Assembly: GCA_028564675.1 (NCBI GenBank)
Contig: JAOVVO010000166.1
Coordinates: 1 to 64,000, forward strand
Origin: Onchocerca lupi
Lineage: Eukaryota; Nematoda; Chromadorea; Rhabditida; Onchocercidae
Reading direction: 5' to 3'
DNA: 64,000 nt
In this document: positions 53,028 to 64,000 of the stretch, in pieces
Layout of the letters: every line of letters begins with the position of its first letter
How positions within the stretch are numbered: the stretch's first letter is position 1
Position numbers and translations under genes: made by a program
Notes under the pieces: generated by a model
What the model was told of the DNA's origin: nothing
What the model saw: only the letters and a program-made list of their open reading frames with translations
Databases searched by the model: none

Positions 53028-54255
53028 TTGTTTGCTTTGTATACTCCCTGTCAAAGGAAAAAAAATCGATTTGTTCCAAGTGCGACATGGTAAGGTGGTT
53101 GACGTGAAAACAATAAATAATCCAATCATTATGGTTTTATGTGCATGCAAGTGTGCAGCACAAAAGACAATTTATTGTACTCATCTCCAATAATTTATTA
53201 GAATATCCTGCAATTAAATAAAGAACGAAAATTTTCCGAAAGTTCTATGCTTCCATATTCCGTGGCTTTCCTGAAACTCGAATTCTGATTCTATTTAACA
53301 ATAGTCTACATGCAATATTAGCTAATATTGCAAACATACCATTAGATAAAATTTTCCTTCAATTCTCTTCGCTTTAAACTAAAAAGTTCGGTCCGTTAAT
53401 TATTGCCTCGAATTGGTTTAAAATTGGTAATTTGCCTTAAGAATTTTGCATCGATCGCAATTAAAGTTGCAAATCAATTTTAATCACTTGAAGTAATTTA
53501 ATTTTCATGAAGAAAATGTGCAAAAAAATGTAAAGGCAGAAAATATTGCGCAGTTATAAGAAATAAAACTTAAAAATATCACTGATAACAGATTGATAAT
53601 TGTGAATTTCGGCTGCATTAATTCTTTTTTTTTTTTTTTTTGTTTTTATATATACAAAACAGGAAGATGATACTGAATTTTGTAGTGATATGATTTTTCT
53701 CTCAATATTAAAACGAAAGCTGATATTGCCTGAAAAATCCATTCAAATCAATTCATACTACTCATAAATCAATAATGCATGATTCAGAAATAAGATTATT
53801 TATCAGGTTTGTACATAATGTTATCGTTCAACACTGACACTGCAACTGTTATATTAATATTTGAATCAGTAATGAAATATTTAAATTATTTCAAATTTTT
53901 AATTAGAATAAGCGGATAATTTCTCAACAAGACTGTATAATCATTATAAAAGTCTCTTTTGGAAAGATATTCTATGGAGTGAGAGGTTTTTAAACATTCT
54001 GAAATTATTTCCATTATTTTTTATGTTTCATTTGCGAATAAAAAGAAAAAGTTTAAAATATTGAAATTTCTTAAAATGACAAAATAACGACTCATTGCTA
54101 AAACAATAGTGTTCCAAAATTTTCGCGAATATTGCATATAATTTCACTTCACGTGATGGAATGTGCTGAGTGAAATGAGAAAGACGGTTCAGCACATCTC
54201 AAACCATCTCAAACTTCTCCTCAATTGATAGTTTTCAAAATTCAAGGACAAAAAA
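53028..54255. other. Convergent spacer between GPCR and FoxF genes
   Basis: It contains the 3' ends of both genes and no additional exon. A T-rich run lies at about 53625-53641. No clear AATAAA was found for FoxF on the minus strand. Confidence 0.5.
53112..53117 (+). terminator. Poly(A) signal AATAAA for the GPCR gene
   Basis: AATAAA 178 bases after the stop codon. A second copy at about 53217 is an alternative. Confidence 0.5.
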
Positions 54256-56616
54256 TCATGGGTTTTGATTAGGTAATAATAAATTTGCATATTGATTATA
54301 CAACTGCGAAGAAGTACCAAACTGCGGTATATCAATATGCTGTTGTTCCTCAACAAATACATCTGCATCACCTGATAAATCATTTGGTATCGTAACCACC
54401 GGACAACCTTCCGTGTAATCAGTTTGTTGATGATGCGCAATCATTTGCGTGCTGTCGTACGTGGGATAGCTAGTGACTGCTGATGAAGGTAGTCCATAAC
54501 TATTTGGCCATTGATTTGCATATTCATAATGAGGCCAGAATGAATTATATTGAGATAAATAATTTTGTTGTTGCGTGACGAAATACGTTCCATCAACGGC
54601 AGCTGCATTGGTATTAATAGGTACGGTATTGGTCTCGACAAACTGTATCGGTTCTAACTGAAATTTTGATGACAACATTCGATTGATTCCGAAAAGCTAT
54701 CAAACAAACCGTAAATATTTGGACCATATCAAGAATTTAAAATTAGGAGATGGGGCTAGAACAAAATGCTTTCATCCTTCAACTTATGCAGAGCATCCAG
54801 AAAATGATAAATTAATTAGCACACCTGTTCATTAGTAAGATCATAATTTCGTGCACGAGTTTTGTAACCTCGTGGTCGCCTTCGATATGAACCCTCTTCA
54901 AAGAAAAATTCGCAGTTCTGATCGATTGTCCAGTGATGACCTTTGCCGCTTCGGCCACCAGAACTTTTCGGTAATTTTATGAAACACTCATTGAGTGACA
55001 AATTATGCCTAATAGAATTCTTCCAACCATTATATTCTCCTAAAAGATTGGTGAATAAGGACTGATGTTAAGCTAGACAAAAAAAAAATATTTTCCAACT
55101 AAAGTAAAAGATATTTGATTAAGAAATCAAGGAATGATGAAGTTGGTGATTTTAGGAAATAGAAGGACATTGCAGATTTTCGAAATAAACTTTTTCCTGT
55201 GTATTTAATTGTGTTCAGAAATTTAATAAAGTCAAATGAAGTTGCATTAATTTCTAAGCAGAATATTTTGCATCTTTCTAGGAAGATGTCAGATTGCAAC
55301 CCCGTGATTTTGCAAGAGGCATCATACTCAATTATTAAACGGCCTAAGTGACTTTTAGTTTTCAATGCTCTTTTTCTGGGAAAATTAATATGAATATCAA
55401 AAGAAATTCGAAATACACCTCTGAAAAAGTCGAAATTACTCTGAAGGAAAGTGTAAATTTCAGTAAGTGTGGCTTTCCGATCCGGTTTTGCATATATCGC
55501 CATAGCGATGAGAGCAATGTATGAATACGGTGGTTTCTCCTGCCGTTTGCCGCTTCGTCGTCGACAAATTACACTTTTTTCATCTTCATCTTCACTTTTA
55601 AATTGTAAAGGTCCAAGTGCACTGGAGATTGGCTCACTAAAAATTTGCTGACAGCAACAATCCGCTTTGGATATTTCTATTTTATAAATAATCATTTTCA
55701 AAAATGACAAAAGGAAAAGAAATTCTGTGATCTCTTAACTATAAAAAATTCCACTTTAAATTCGGATGAAACTTGAACTTGGAATGCAGAAAATCTAAAG
55801 TCAGATGCATCTCTTTTAACATAGAATCAATACTTGGCGACTTATAATGATTTCATACAATAAGTTTGTTTGGTTTTTTACGATCCAAAATCTCTACTTA
55901 CTAGCTCAATTAAATAAATAACCTAATTGGTTTTGAACAAATTTATCGGCGATTTCTAGAAAATTCAAGAAAGATAGTTTTAATTAATTATTGAAATTTG
56001 AAATGGAAATTCAAAATCATTGTCGTTGGAGAACAAATGAAATGCAGCAATATTGTGGCAATAAATAAAAAAGTTACAAGTATAGAATTAAATTATTTTG
56101 GATAAAAATTTGATTCAACAATGGCGACTGAAATTTCAAATTATTAATTTTAAACCATATGCAATCTGTTATATTTTATGCAATTTGCCAGTAATTTACG
56201 GAGATGACATCTTGCGGACAATTTAATCCAACTGATTAAACTTTTAGGAAAGGTTGAGACCTGAGTCAGAATTGCACTGCTTGAGCTTTACTTGGCGAAA
56301 TTTCAAGAAAATGAAGAAAATATAGTTGAAACAGCTGTGTACGTGCAAAAGGAGAATGATACAGCTTTAGGAAACCTGAATAGTTTATCGCAAATTGGGA
56401 AATAAACAACAATTTGGATAGCAAACTTGCATATACAAACAAAACTCGATGGGCCCACCCATACATATTCATCCATCAGTGCCTAAACAATATCTGTCTT
56501 CTGTGCGCTTTCATCGATGACATATCTTACCTTGAAGAGTGCTGCTGAGGTTGCGACATCGATTGCGACAATTTTAATTCCATTTTTGGTAAAAAAGTTT
56601 GTGAATGATGGGCCAT
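54256..56616 (-). CDS. let-381: FoxF-class forkhead transcription factor (LET-381-like)
   Basis: A nuclear forkhead-box protein of the FoxF class. In animals FoxF proteins act in mesoderm, and C. elegans LET-381 acts in the M lineage and coelomocytes. Four minus-strand exons: 56616-56531, 55636-55419, 55039-54825 and 54657-54256, in phase, encoding 306 residues. The forkhead domain spans about residues 62-160: EKPPYSYIALIAMAI, TLTEIYTFLQS, FFRGEYNGWKNSIRHNLSLN (helix 3, about 107-118), GKGHHWTID, then the FoxF/FoxL1-type wing FFFEEGSYRRRPRGYK. The acidic stretch KSEDEDEK lies just before it. The C-terminal 130 residues are rich in Q, N, Y, S and P and are probably transactivating. The first ATG in the open frame is used; a second at 56583 would shorten the protein by 11 residues. 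Exon 1 completes a Ser codon with exon 2 across an 894-base intron, and the Gly of FFRGEY is rebuilt across intron 2. The assignment to FoxF rests on the second wing, and FoxL1 or FoxQ-type relatives are less likely. Confidence 0.92.
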
Positions 56617-59600
56617 AGTAGTAGTAATGGTAGGGTCGATAGGTTCAAATATACTAAACTTGGCTGAATGATTGGAGGTGGCTGGTGGTAGTTATTAGTT
56701 TATGTGAAGTGTGTTAGCATGCTGTAACTGAAAACTAATCTCACTGGTATTATGGTAGCTTACAGAGAAGTATTGCAAAGGGAGAAACAGGTCGAGGGAG
56801 GAAACGATTGTGAATGATTTTGGAGTGGAACGAGACATGAGAAAGATGATATTTCGAGGGTCTGCCAAAATTTGGTCCTCCAGCTTTAATCATCATCCAC
56901 CGTATGACTAACCTCTCTCTCACGTTCGTTACATAAACTCTTGTCGCATTACGGTCGATCTAACATTTCGCTTTGAATTAGTCAAAGTTTTTTTGCTCAA
57001 TTTTCAAATTCTACAATCGATTTTTTCCGAAATCAGGCATAATTCAATATGCAAAAAATGACGCAGCTGAGCGTGAAAAAGCGCGCTGTATGGCGCTGCA
57101 GAGCATGCGGTAATTCGAAACCGGTACGATAGCTTGGATAAGAATGCTGCTATCTGTTGCTAAATAATGGTGAAAGATTGAATGTCATTGATGGTCATCG
57201 CTCTGATGCTCTCGTGTTAACTTATGCTAAGCTTCCATTTGCCCGAAAATATCATTTTATCAAAATGCCCATCTCGAGACATATGTACGTACGGTGATGA
57301 GAAACAGTCCAAAAATATCACATTTGATTTCAGCTTGAAGGATTATTTATTGATTTGACATTTTGCAAAATAGTATGTCTCTAGTTTGTTCGGATTAATT
57401 AAATTGATCTATATACAGCATCTTGCATGATACAATTCTTGTTCATAAATTTTGTGAAATTGAAACTTAATACAGAAAATTCGATAAATTATTGTCTACT
57501 ATAGAACCAGTTTTTTTATCTTTATCACCTGCTAGATTCGAATCTTTTGCAAGGAGAAATTGCATTCTTTGATCGATGATATTTCATGTTTTTGTCGAAG
57601 ATACGATTGAAACTAAGGAGTGGATATAAGAGAAGCAAATTCTGTCATACGATTATTTATCTATGATTTCTGAAAATCAAGCCGATGGCTAACAAGAAAG
57701 AGTTTAATTTTTAATTTGATAAATACTTTCATTTATGCGTGAATATTAGATTTAATCTTTGTTACTAAGTAATCTTCGTCTTGCTTAAAACTCGGTCTTT
57801 CTAACTAAAATTATCTTAATTTTAAATCCCATCGAAACTGATAATATCAATTTTTATTATATTTGCAGTACAACAATTAGTTCATTAAAAGATTCTAATA
57901 CTTCTGTACGGAATATCATGAATGATGATGATGATGATGATGACAGATGATAGTATCAGTAGTTCATATTACTTCTGCAATCGTCGATATACAATTTCAA
58001 TTTACATCTCATATAAAAATAAACTCCACTTTGTTTCTCGGATATGATTTCACTACAGAAAAAATGCAAAGTGCTCTATTCGACGTCATTTTGATTTCAC
58101 GATTGCAAAACAAAGACTCATAAAAAAAATCTATATAAAATTCTAATTTTAAGAATTTCATTCACATATTGATGCCACATTGATCATATTTCGACACTGA
58201 TTTTCATATGTATAAATTTTAAAATAAAGTGGTTGGTTGTTATCTTTTTGCTAATTGATTTGACAAATTTTTTATTTACTTTGTCCCGTTCGTAGTATCA
58301 CAAAAATAACACTGACAAGGTATAAGACAAGCGAAGTGATAGATAACCATTGATTATGTTGGCAAGTGCTGCGTGAAAAGAACAAATTATTTCAAATGCA
58401 GAAACTAGATGATGCAAGATGTAGACGCTTTATTTTTAGTTGTGATAATCTAATTTTAAGCAAAAATTAGTAGTGGTAATCTGATTAAAGCAGTAAATAA
58501 ATTAGGTTTGCAATTGAAAAAAGACTCATTCTTCAAATATCTATAGCAATAATTATGACTTTTAATTTAACTGTTGTAAGTTTTCAAGGATCTTCTTCCA
58601 AACATTTTTTGGTCCTTTTTTTCTCTCTTCCATATCCAAGTTTATTACTTCATGAAAATGTAGCGATAACAACAATATGGAACAGGCATATGTCAAATGC
58701 GCTGGTATGCTCTTGCAGATAGACTTACTCAGATTAAGTAAACAACTTATAGAAACTATTTAACAATGATATAAGCATAAAGTGATTAATGATTTAATCG
58801 TAAAATGATCACATAAAAGCAATAACTTGAAAGGAATATCTCAGTGACAAGCAAGCATTGATATCCAAAAGTTTTCTTTTTCTTCATAAGCCACATTTTA
58901 CTTTTTTAAAAAAAGTTAATCTCTATTACAAAAATCTTCGCAGGTAGTGCGTTGAACTGCTCTGAAATACATTATCCCTTTTTTAACTTCTAAAATGTAT
59001 TTTCGAATTATTTTGCCATTCATTTTAATATAAATTTAAATATCTTAGCTTCGTGATACTTGTGGTTTTTCCTTAGTTTCAAGAATGCCAACTATATAAG
59101 GAGACTAATCATTCATTAAGTCTGCTCAGTATTCCAGTATTATTCAGTTTATTTAATCAGTCATGTGAGATGATTGCAAAGTGATTAGAATTTTTTGATT
59201 ATTATTATCACCAGTCAATATGTTGATATAACTTATATTTTGTCAGACCAAACTTTTGAAAAAATCTTATTAGTACTTTACAGTATCAGCTCGTTTACAT
59301 GTCGAGGAATTGCTTACATTGCTGAACTTCATGACAATAATTTCTAAAAACTAGGAAGAATATAACATTTAATTTGTCGCATAAAATCCTTATCTGTCAG
59401 CCTTGGCTGATGAAAACTTGTTTCCATAGGAACGTTAATGAGCGAATGGGTGTGTACATGTTTGTCCGCATATATATATATATATATTTATTACATATAT
59501 AATACTAATAAAAGTTGGTTTGCTTCTCCATCTAATAACAAAGAATCCTTTAACCTCACGCCGGAAGGATGCAAAGCAGTTATGTAACAGATGATTAAAG

Positions 59601-61592
59601 AACAAACTTCCGATTTCCGGTCTCTCGGAAAAGCTGCGCACTTTTTCAACTTTTCTTGGTACTTTCATTTTAATTACATAAGTAGTCTTCTTTTTTTCAG
59701 GAAAGAAAACTTTGCCATCCATTTTTTTTACTATGTTTATGGCAATGATGACATGAGAGCTTAGCCTTAAAAGGAGATAATTTTGTTTTAAGCAAACTTG
59801 AAATAATAATTTTTCTGATTGCCGATGCATTTTTATTCCTTCTATTATTTTGTTTTTGTTGTAGCAGTTTATTTTTTTGTAACCGTTTTAATAATATTTC
59901 CAGTGAATATTAGTAAAGTTCACCCATTTTCACCCGAAAGAATTCATCCATTTTGATTTGTCACAAATCATAGCTGTCATTTTAATTATTTCTATTAATA
60001 TACGTAAAAGTTTGCTCAAAACAAATGGAATTTGTTCAAAACGGACAAAATATATTTGATTAATCAAAGCGAAATGATTTCACTGGACGGGAAGAAAGTT
60101 CAGAACAATATATGTATATGTATATGTATATAACTATGAGATTACAAATATTTCTGAAAGCTAATTGACTTGACAAAAATAAATGACTTATTTGTTTAAG
60201 TTTCAAGTATGCTTCGAAGAAATGGGATGAATTGAATCAAAGATTGAATAATATGAATTGAATAAGCAAATAGGCAATCTTCAACACAAATCAATACTTT
60301 AATGATGCATTTCAAAAGATAATGAGGACTAGTAGAATGAAGGTTAATTACTGAAGAATGGTAAAAGAATAAATAATAGAAAAATATACAGATAGACACA
60401 TAACAGTAAGTAAAAAATACTTCTTTCGTAGGAATAAATCGTAATGATCCTGTTAAATTCAAATCACAGACACTGGAATCAACTTCGAATCCATTAGATT
60501 AATCAGCAAATCTAAAATTCATCTTATACATATAAATGTGCATAGTTTATTTTAAGTACTTAACATGATCATTTAGAAAGATGGCATTAGTGGAATGGTC
60601 GTGCATATAATAATTCATCTTCGATTATTCCAAATCTTCAATCCATAAACTTTCCGGAATAATCTATAAACTTCTTGCTAACAAATACTCTTTCTATATC
60701 ATTTGATTATCACACATCTATAGAGCTGATGTCATTACCAAGACTTTTTTATCAATTTTATTGTGAAAAGATTCTTTACCACAAACATAGTGTTAGAAAA
60801 GTTTTGTTGATTTGTCTGATTTTTTTTTTGTCGAACACGAAAAAGTCGATCATCAGTTTTTCGACAGAATGCTTAGGATTCACACCAAAAAATCGCTAAA
60901 TAAGTAAATTGACCAAGTTATTTATCAAGTAGTACATATATTCATGATTAATTTGATGCCAACCTTTTTTGAACTTAAAATGATGGTATTAAACGTTGAT
61001 TTTTGTACTTTTCAATTTAAAATTGTTTATTTATATAATTTATTTGTTTTGTTTTTCATGAGAAGAAGTACTTTTTATGCATTGCTATATTATCTAATCT
61101 TGATTTATGCTTTAATTCTAGCAGTCTTCCAATGAATTATTACTCTAAAAGTCATTCCGAATTATATTTCAAAAACTTTCCGTCAAACTAAGATTTAATC
61201 TGCATCCACTACTTTTCATTTATTTATTTAATTTGTTATTTGTTCAGTGTTTTCCACAAAATTTATCCACTCTTGATTTTTTTAAGTGATATTTCAAATC
61301 ATCTTTTTCTCTGAACAAATAGTTTTTTTGTTTTTTAGTAAATCATTTGTTTACTCAAAGTTTTGATTTTTTTTTTTTTGATTCAAAGATGTTGGCATTT
61401 CAAAAATATTATTATTAAATTTTTTCTGTCATTCAGTATCGGTACTTAATTCTTGATACTTCTCTTATATTAATTAGAAATATTGCTTGTGATTTCAACA
61501 ACCTTTGTAATTTCAGACTATAAAAATTTAAGAAATTCAGACAAATATGCGTGCAACATTTAATGAAATTACAATAATTGTTCTAAATTAGC
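56617..61592. other. Shared upstream spacer of FoxF and doublecortin genes
   Basis: No gene is supported. The first 650 bases are less AT-rich, with a patch at 57060-57130 (AAGCGCGCTGTATGGCGCTG) that may belong to the FoxF promoter. A (TGA)7 microsatellite lies at 57923-57943, a TATATAA sequence at 59093, and TA/TATG simple repeats at about 59470 and 60110. A minus-strand ORF at 59435-59830 has no recognisable family. Confidence 0.45.
57923..57943. repeat. (TGA)7 microsatellite
   Basis: Seven uninterrupted TGA units in the FoxF/doublecortin spacer. Confidence 0.9.
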
Positions 61593-61594
61593 AG
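61593..61594 (+). other. Candidate spliced-leader acceptor of the doublecortin gene
   Basis: TTAGCAG ends at 61594, only 12 bases before the ATG of the doublecortin gene. Confidence 0.4.
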
Positions 61595-61606
61595 GAAGAA
61601 AAAAAA

Positions 61607-63806
61607 ATGAGTGATCCAGATAACGGAGAAAATACATTGCTTTGGGTGAGTAACTTTTCATTTCAATATTAAAAAAGAATTTGCTTGCTCACCGAGTTGT
61701 GCAATTAAGACAAAAGTTCGAAACTTCAATGCTTAAAAAGTAAGCATGTCTCTTTGATTATGCATGATAATTTAAGACTCATCTTCAGTCTTCATCGCAT
61801 TCTACGCCTGAACAACATTTGACTCCAGACACTGTTAATCCTCAGCCACCTAATGTACCTACTCTGCCAAACAGACAGATTCAAAACTATCGTACTTCAA
61901 ATCGATCTTTTACTCGACCATACTCTGCGAAAACAGTATTCTTTTACAAAGAAGGCGACATATATTTTGCAGTAGGTCGCTTGCATTTCATAGAACGAAA
62001 ATGGCAAAAATTTTATGAAATTTGACCGAAATTTCTAAAAAATTCAAATATTATTTTTTCAAAACAGCTACCTTTCCAATTTCTCTTCCATTTGCTCATA
62101 AATGAGCTTTTCGATTTTAATGGCCAAAATTTCAATAGAAAATAAATATTTTGGTTTTTATCGATTCTGAAGGGGCTTCGTGTGCCAGTATCCAAAGCTC
62201 GATACCGTACTATTGAATCATTGTTGGATGATTTGAATAGCAATATCTCGATGCCTTTTGGGGTACGTCATTTAACGACACCGCGTGGAAAAACGATGAT
62301 CAAAAGTATTGATCAATTACAGCACAATGGACGGTTAGTTACAGTACTGATGGTAAAATACGATTATATTATTCCCCAGTTGAACAGTTACAGCAATATT
62401 ATAACTCACATGATTGCAACAGGATTGGAGAAATTTTTAGAACTGACTAATGAGCAGTATAAACAGAAGAAAGTTTATTGGCTTATAATTTACGAAAATT
62501 TGTCACTCCTTATTTTCAGTGTAATTATTTAAAAATAACTGTTATAACTGACAGTGATAAAGCAAAAGGCAATAATGCTTAAGAAGAATAATGCGCCTAA
62601 TCATTTCAAATATGACAGTGTGACAACTATGAGTAAATATTTAAGTACACAAAGATGTTAGTAAAAATTCTAGCTATAAATGGGCAAGAGTTTTAGGATG
62701 GAATTTAGCATGGATTAAAATTCATTGCGCAAAGCAATTACAAATGATAAGACAAATAGCTTATCATGATAAGATGTAATTGCCAGACTATTATGATAAA
62801 TTCGAAATATATTATTGACAAAATCATTTCATTCATTCATTCCAAGGTCAATCTCATTTAATCTTGCTCTCCTAGTTGGATAACTTCATGCGTACATATC
62901 ATTCCATTTGAATGATCATCAAATATGTGAAATATTCCGTCTATTTAACCGCTCACGTCACTTAATCTTTTTTTATCGATCATCAAGATCAATCAGTCGT
63001 TTTTACTGATGAATTTAAAACTTGTTTTAGATACATAGCATCATCTATCAAAACTCCACGACCACTAAATCTATCAATGGTCGAAAAAATACAGCGAATT
63101 CGCCAGGCCAATCGGGTACATGCGCCTTATTATTATCGCAATTGGTTTAATTGCCGGGAAGTTAGAATTTCAAAAAATGTTTAGCATTCGAAACTATTGC
63201 GCTCAAATCAAACTTAACAAAAAATTCCATTAATTAATTTTCCTTTTGCTTTTTTAAAATGTCATATTTTTAAAAATTGTTTTACAGCAAAACAAAAATG
63301 AACGCGCGAAAATACCACTAAAATTATCTTTAATCCCTGCAACTTCCAAGCAGGTTCGTTCCTTGTTCCATTATTTCTTTTTTCTAGCCAGTAATGATTT
63401 CTAATATTTGACAATTCAAATTTTAACTTAAATTTGCCCTTTAAAATTTCCAATCTTATAGAATAGCATTATTGGGAAAATCTTTAATGTGTTTTTTTTG
63501 AAGACACAAGGATAAAAATTATTTGTTTTTTAGTTCCCCATCATTTTAATTTATTTTGTTTTCCTAGCAACTCGACGTCGATTTTTTCTTAATTTTAAGG
63601 ACAAATGACAAATAGACTTATGTCCAGCTAATGAACTGATTCCATCCATTCTTACTGGAATGAAGCTGCTAATTGAGCATTAATCTTGAATTTAGATATC
63701 ATTTGTATTAAATGGGAAACCTTCGCGAATTTATCGAGCTCTATTGAATCCTTCTCGTAAACAAACTATAAAATCATTATTAGAGGAAATTTCGGAAGGT
63801 TTGCAG
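61607..63806 (+). CDS. Doublecortin-domain protein, 3' end beyond the window
   Basis: A microtubule-binding protein with a doublecortin (DCX) domain and the start of a second. Six in-phase exons are visible: 61607-61645, 61789-61971, 62173-62333, 63031-63160, 63288-63353 and 63696-63806, giving 230 residues before a donor (CAG|GTAATA) whose next exon lies beyond 64000. Residues 1-58 are a polar leader rich in P, N and S. Domain 1 (about 60-135) shows KTVFFYKEGDIYFAG, RYRTIESLLDDL, FGVRHLTTPRGK and SIDQLQHNGRYIASS. A basic linker follows (145-193). Domain 2 begins at residue 194 with ISFVLNGKPSRIYRALLNP and TIKSLLEEISEGLQ. The VRHLTTPRGK and SIDQL layout is closer to the tandem-DC DCDC2 type than to classical doublecortin. 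Whether a kinase domain follows, as in DCLK/ZYG-8, cannot be seen. The exon 3 acceptor (CTGAAG|GGG) is weak but restores the conserved Gly. Confidence 0.85.
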
Positions 63807-64000
63807 GTAATAAAAGACTTCATTATTTCAAAATTGTCCACTTTTTAATATTGTTCAATACTTATTGAAATATGTATCTGTTTAAAAAGGCATAGAACAT
63901 GTATTAATCTAAATCAGACTGCTTTAGACTAATATTTGCTAATGAAACGACACTTTTGTTAGTTTAGGATTAGAGAAAGTTGATGCGACATTTTTGCTAA

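Noticed and set aside
59435..59830. Minus ORF of 131 residues
   Set aside because: It ends in a TA-repeat translation, with no recognised family or promoter context.

Overview
This window looks like nuclear DNA from a nematode, most likely a parasitic clade III (filarial-type) species. It is AT-rich. The genes are broken into short exons by GT..AG introns of about 85 to 1,300 bases, with typical nematode TTTCAG or TTTTAG acceptors, and several genes have an acceptor-like AG only 12 to 33 bases before the start codon, as expected for spliced-leader trans-splicing. The species itself cannot be named from sequence alone. There is no CRISPR array, bacterial operon, rRNA or convincing tRNA.

Five multi-exon genes can be rebuilt with every exon junction in phase, and a sixth runs off the right edge. 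From left to right: a TENT5/FAM46 nucleotidyltransferase (+, 19941-23083); the E1-beta subunit of mitochondrial branched-chain 2-oxoacid dehydrogenase, BCKDHB (-, 28075-31123); a PAR-type bZIP transcription factor (-, 35691-38113); a GnRH/AKH-receptor-like GPCR (+, 48758-52934); a FoxF-class forkhead factor resembling C. elegans LET-381 (-, 54256-56616); and a doublecortin-domain protein (+, from 61607, 3' end outside the window). A small two-exon gene or gene remnant of unknown function lies at 606-1111 (-).

The rest is long gene-poor DNA: about 1.1-19.9 kb, 23.1-28.0 kb, 31.1-35.6 kb, 38.1-48.7 kb and 56.6-61.6 kb. It carries simple repeats, short tandem duplications and palindromes. The GPCR and FoxF genes converge tail to tail with a 1.3 kb gap. 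FoxF and the doublecortin gene diverge from a shared 5 kb spacer.

The genes do not form one pathway: they cover mRNA tailing, amino-acid catabolism, two developmental transcription factors, a neuropeptide receptor and a microtubule-binding protein. No new multi-gene system is visible. The observations most worth checking are a dense cluster of AGGTCA nuclear-receptor half-sites plus a perfect PAR-bZIP site upstream of the bZIP gene, unusual residues at the sodium-pocket positions of the GPCR, a long in-frame read-through of FoxF intron 2, and a 42-base perfect tandem duplication carrying a CTTATCGATAAG palindrome.
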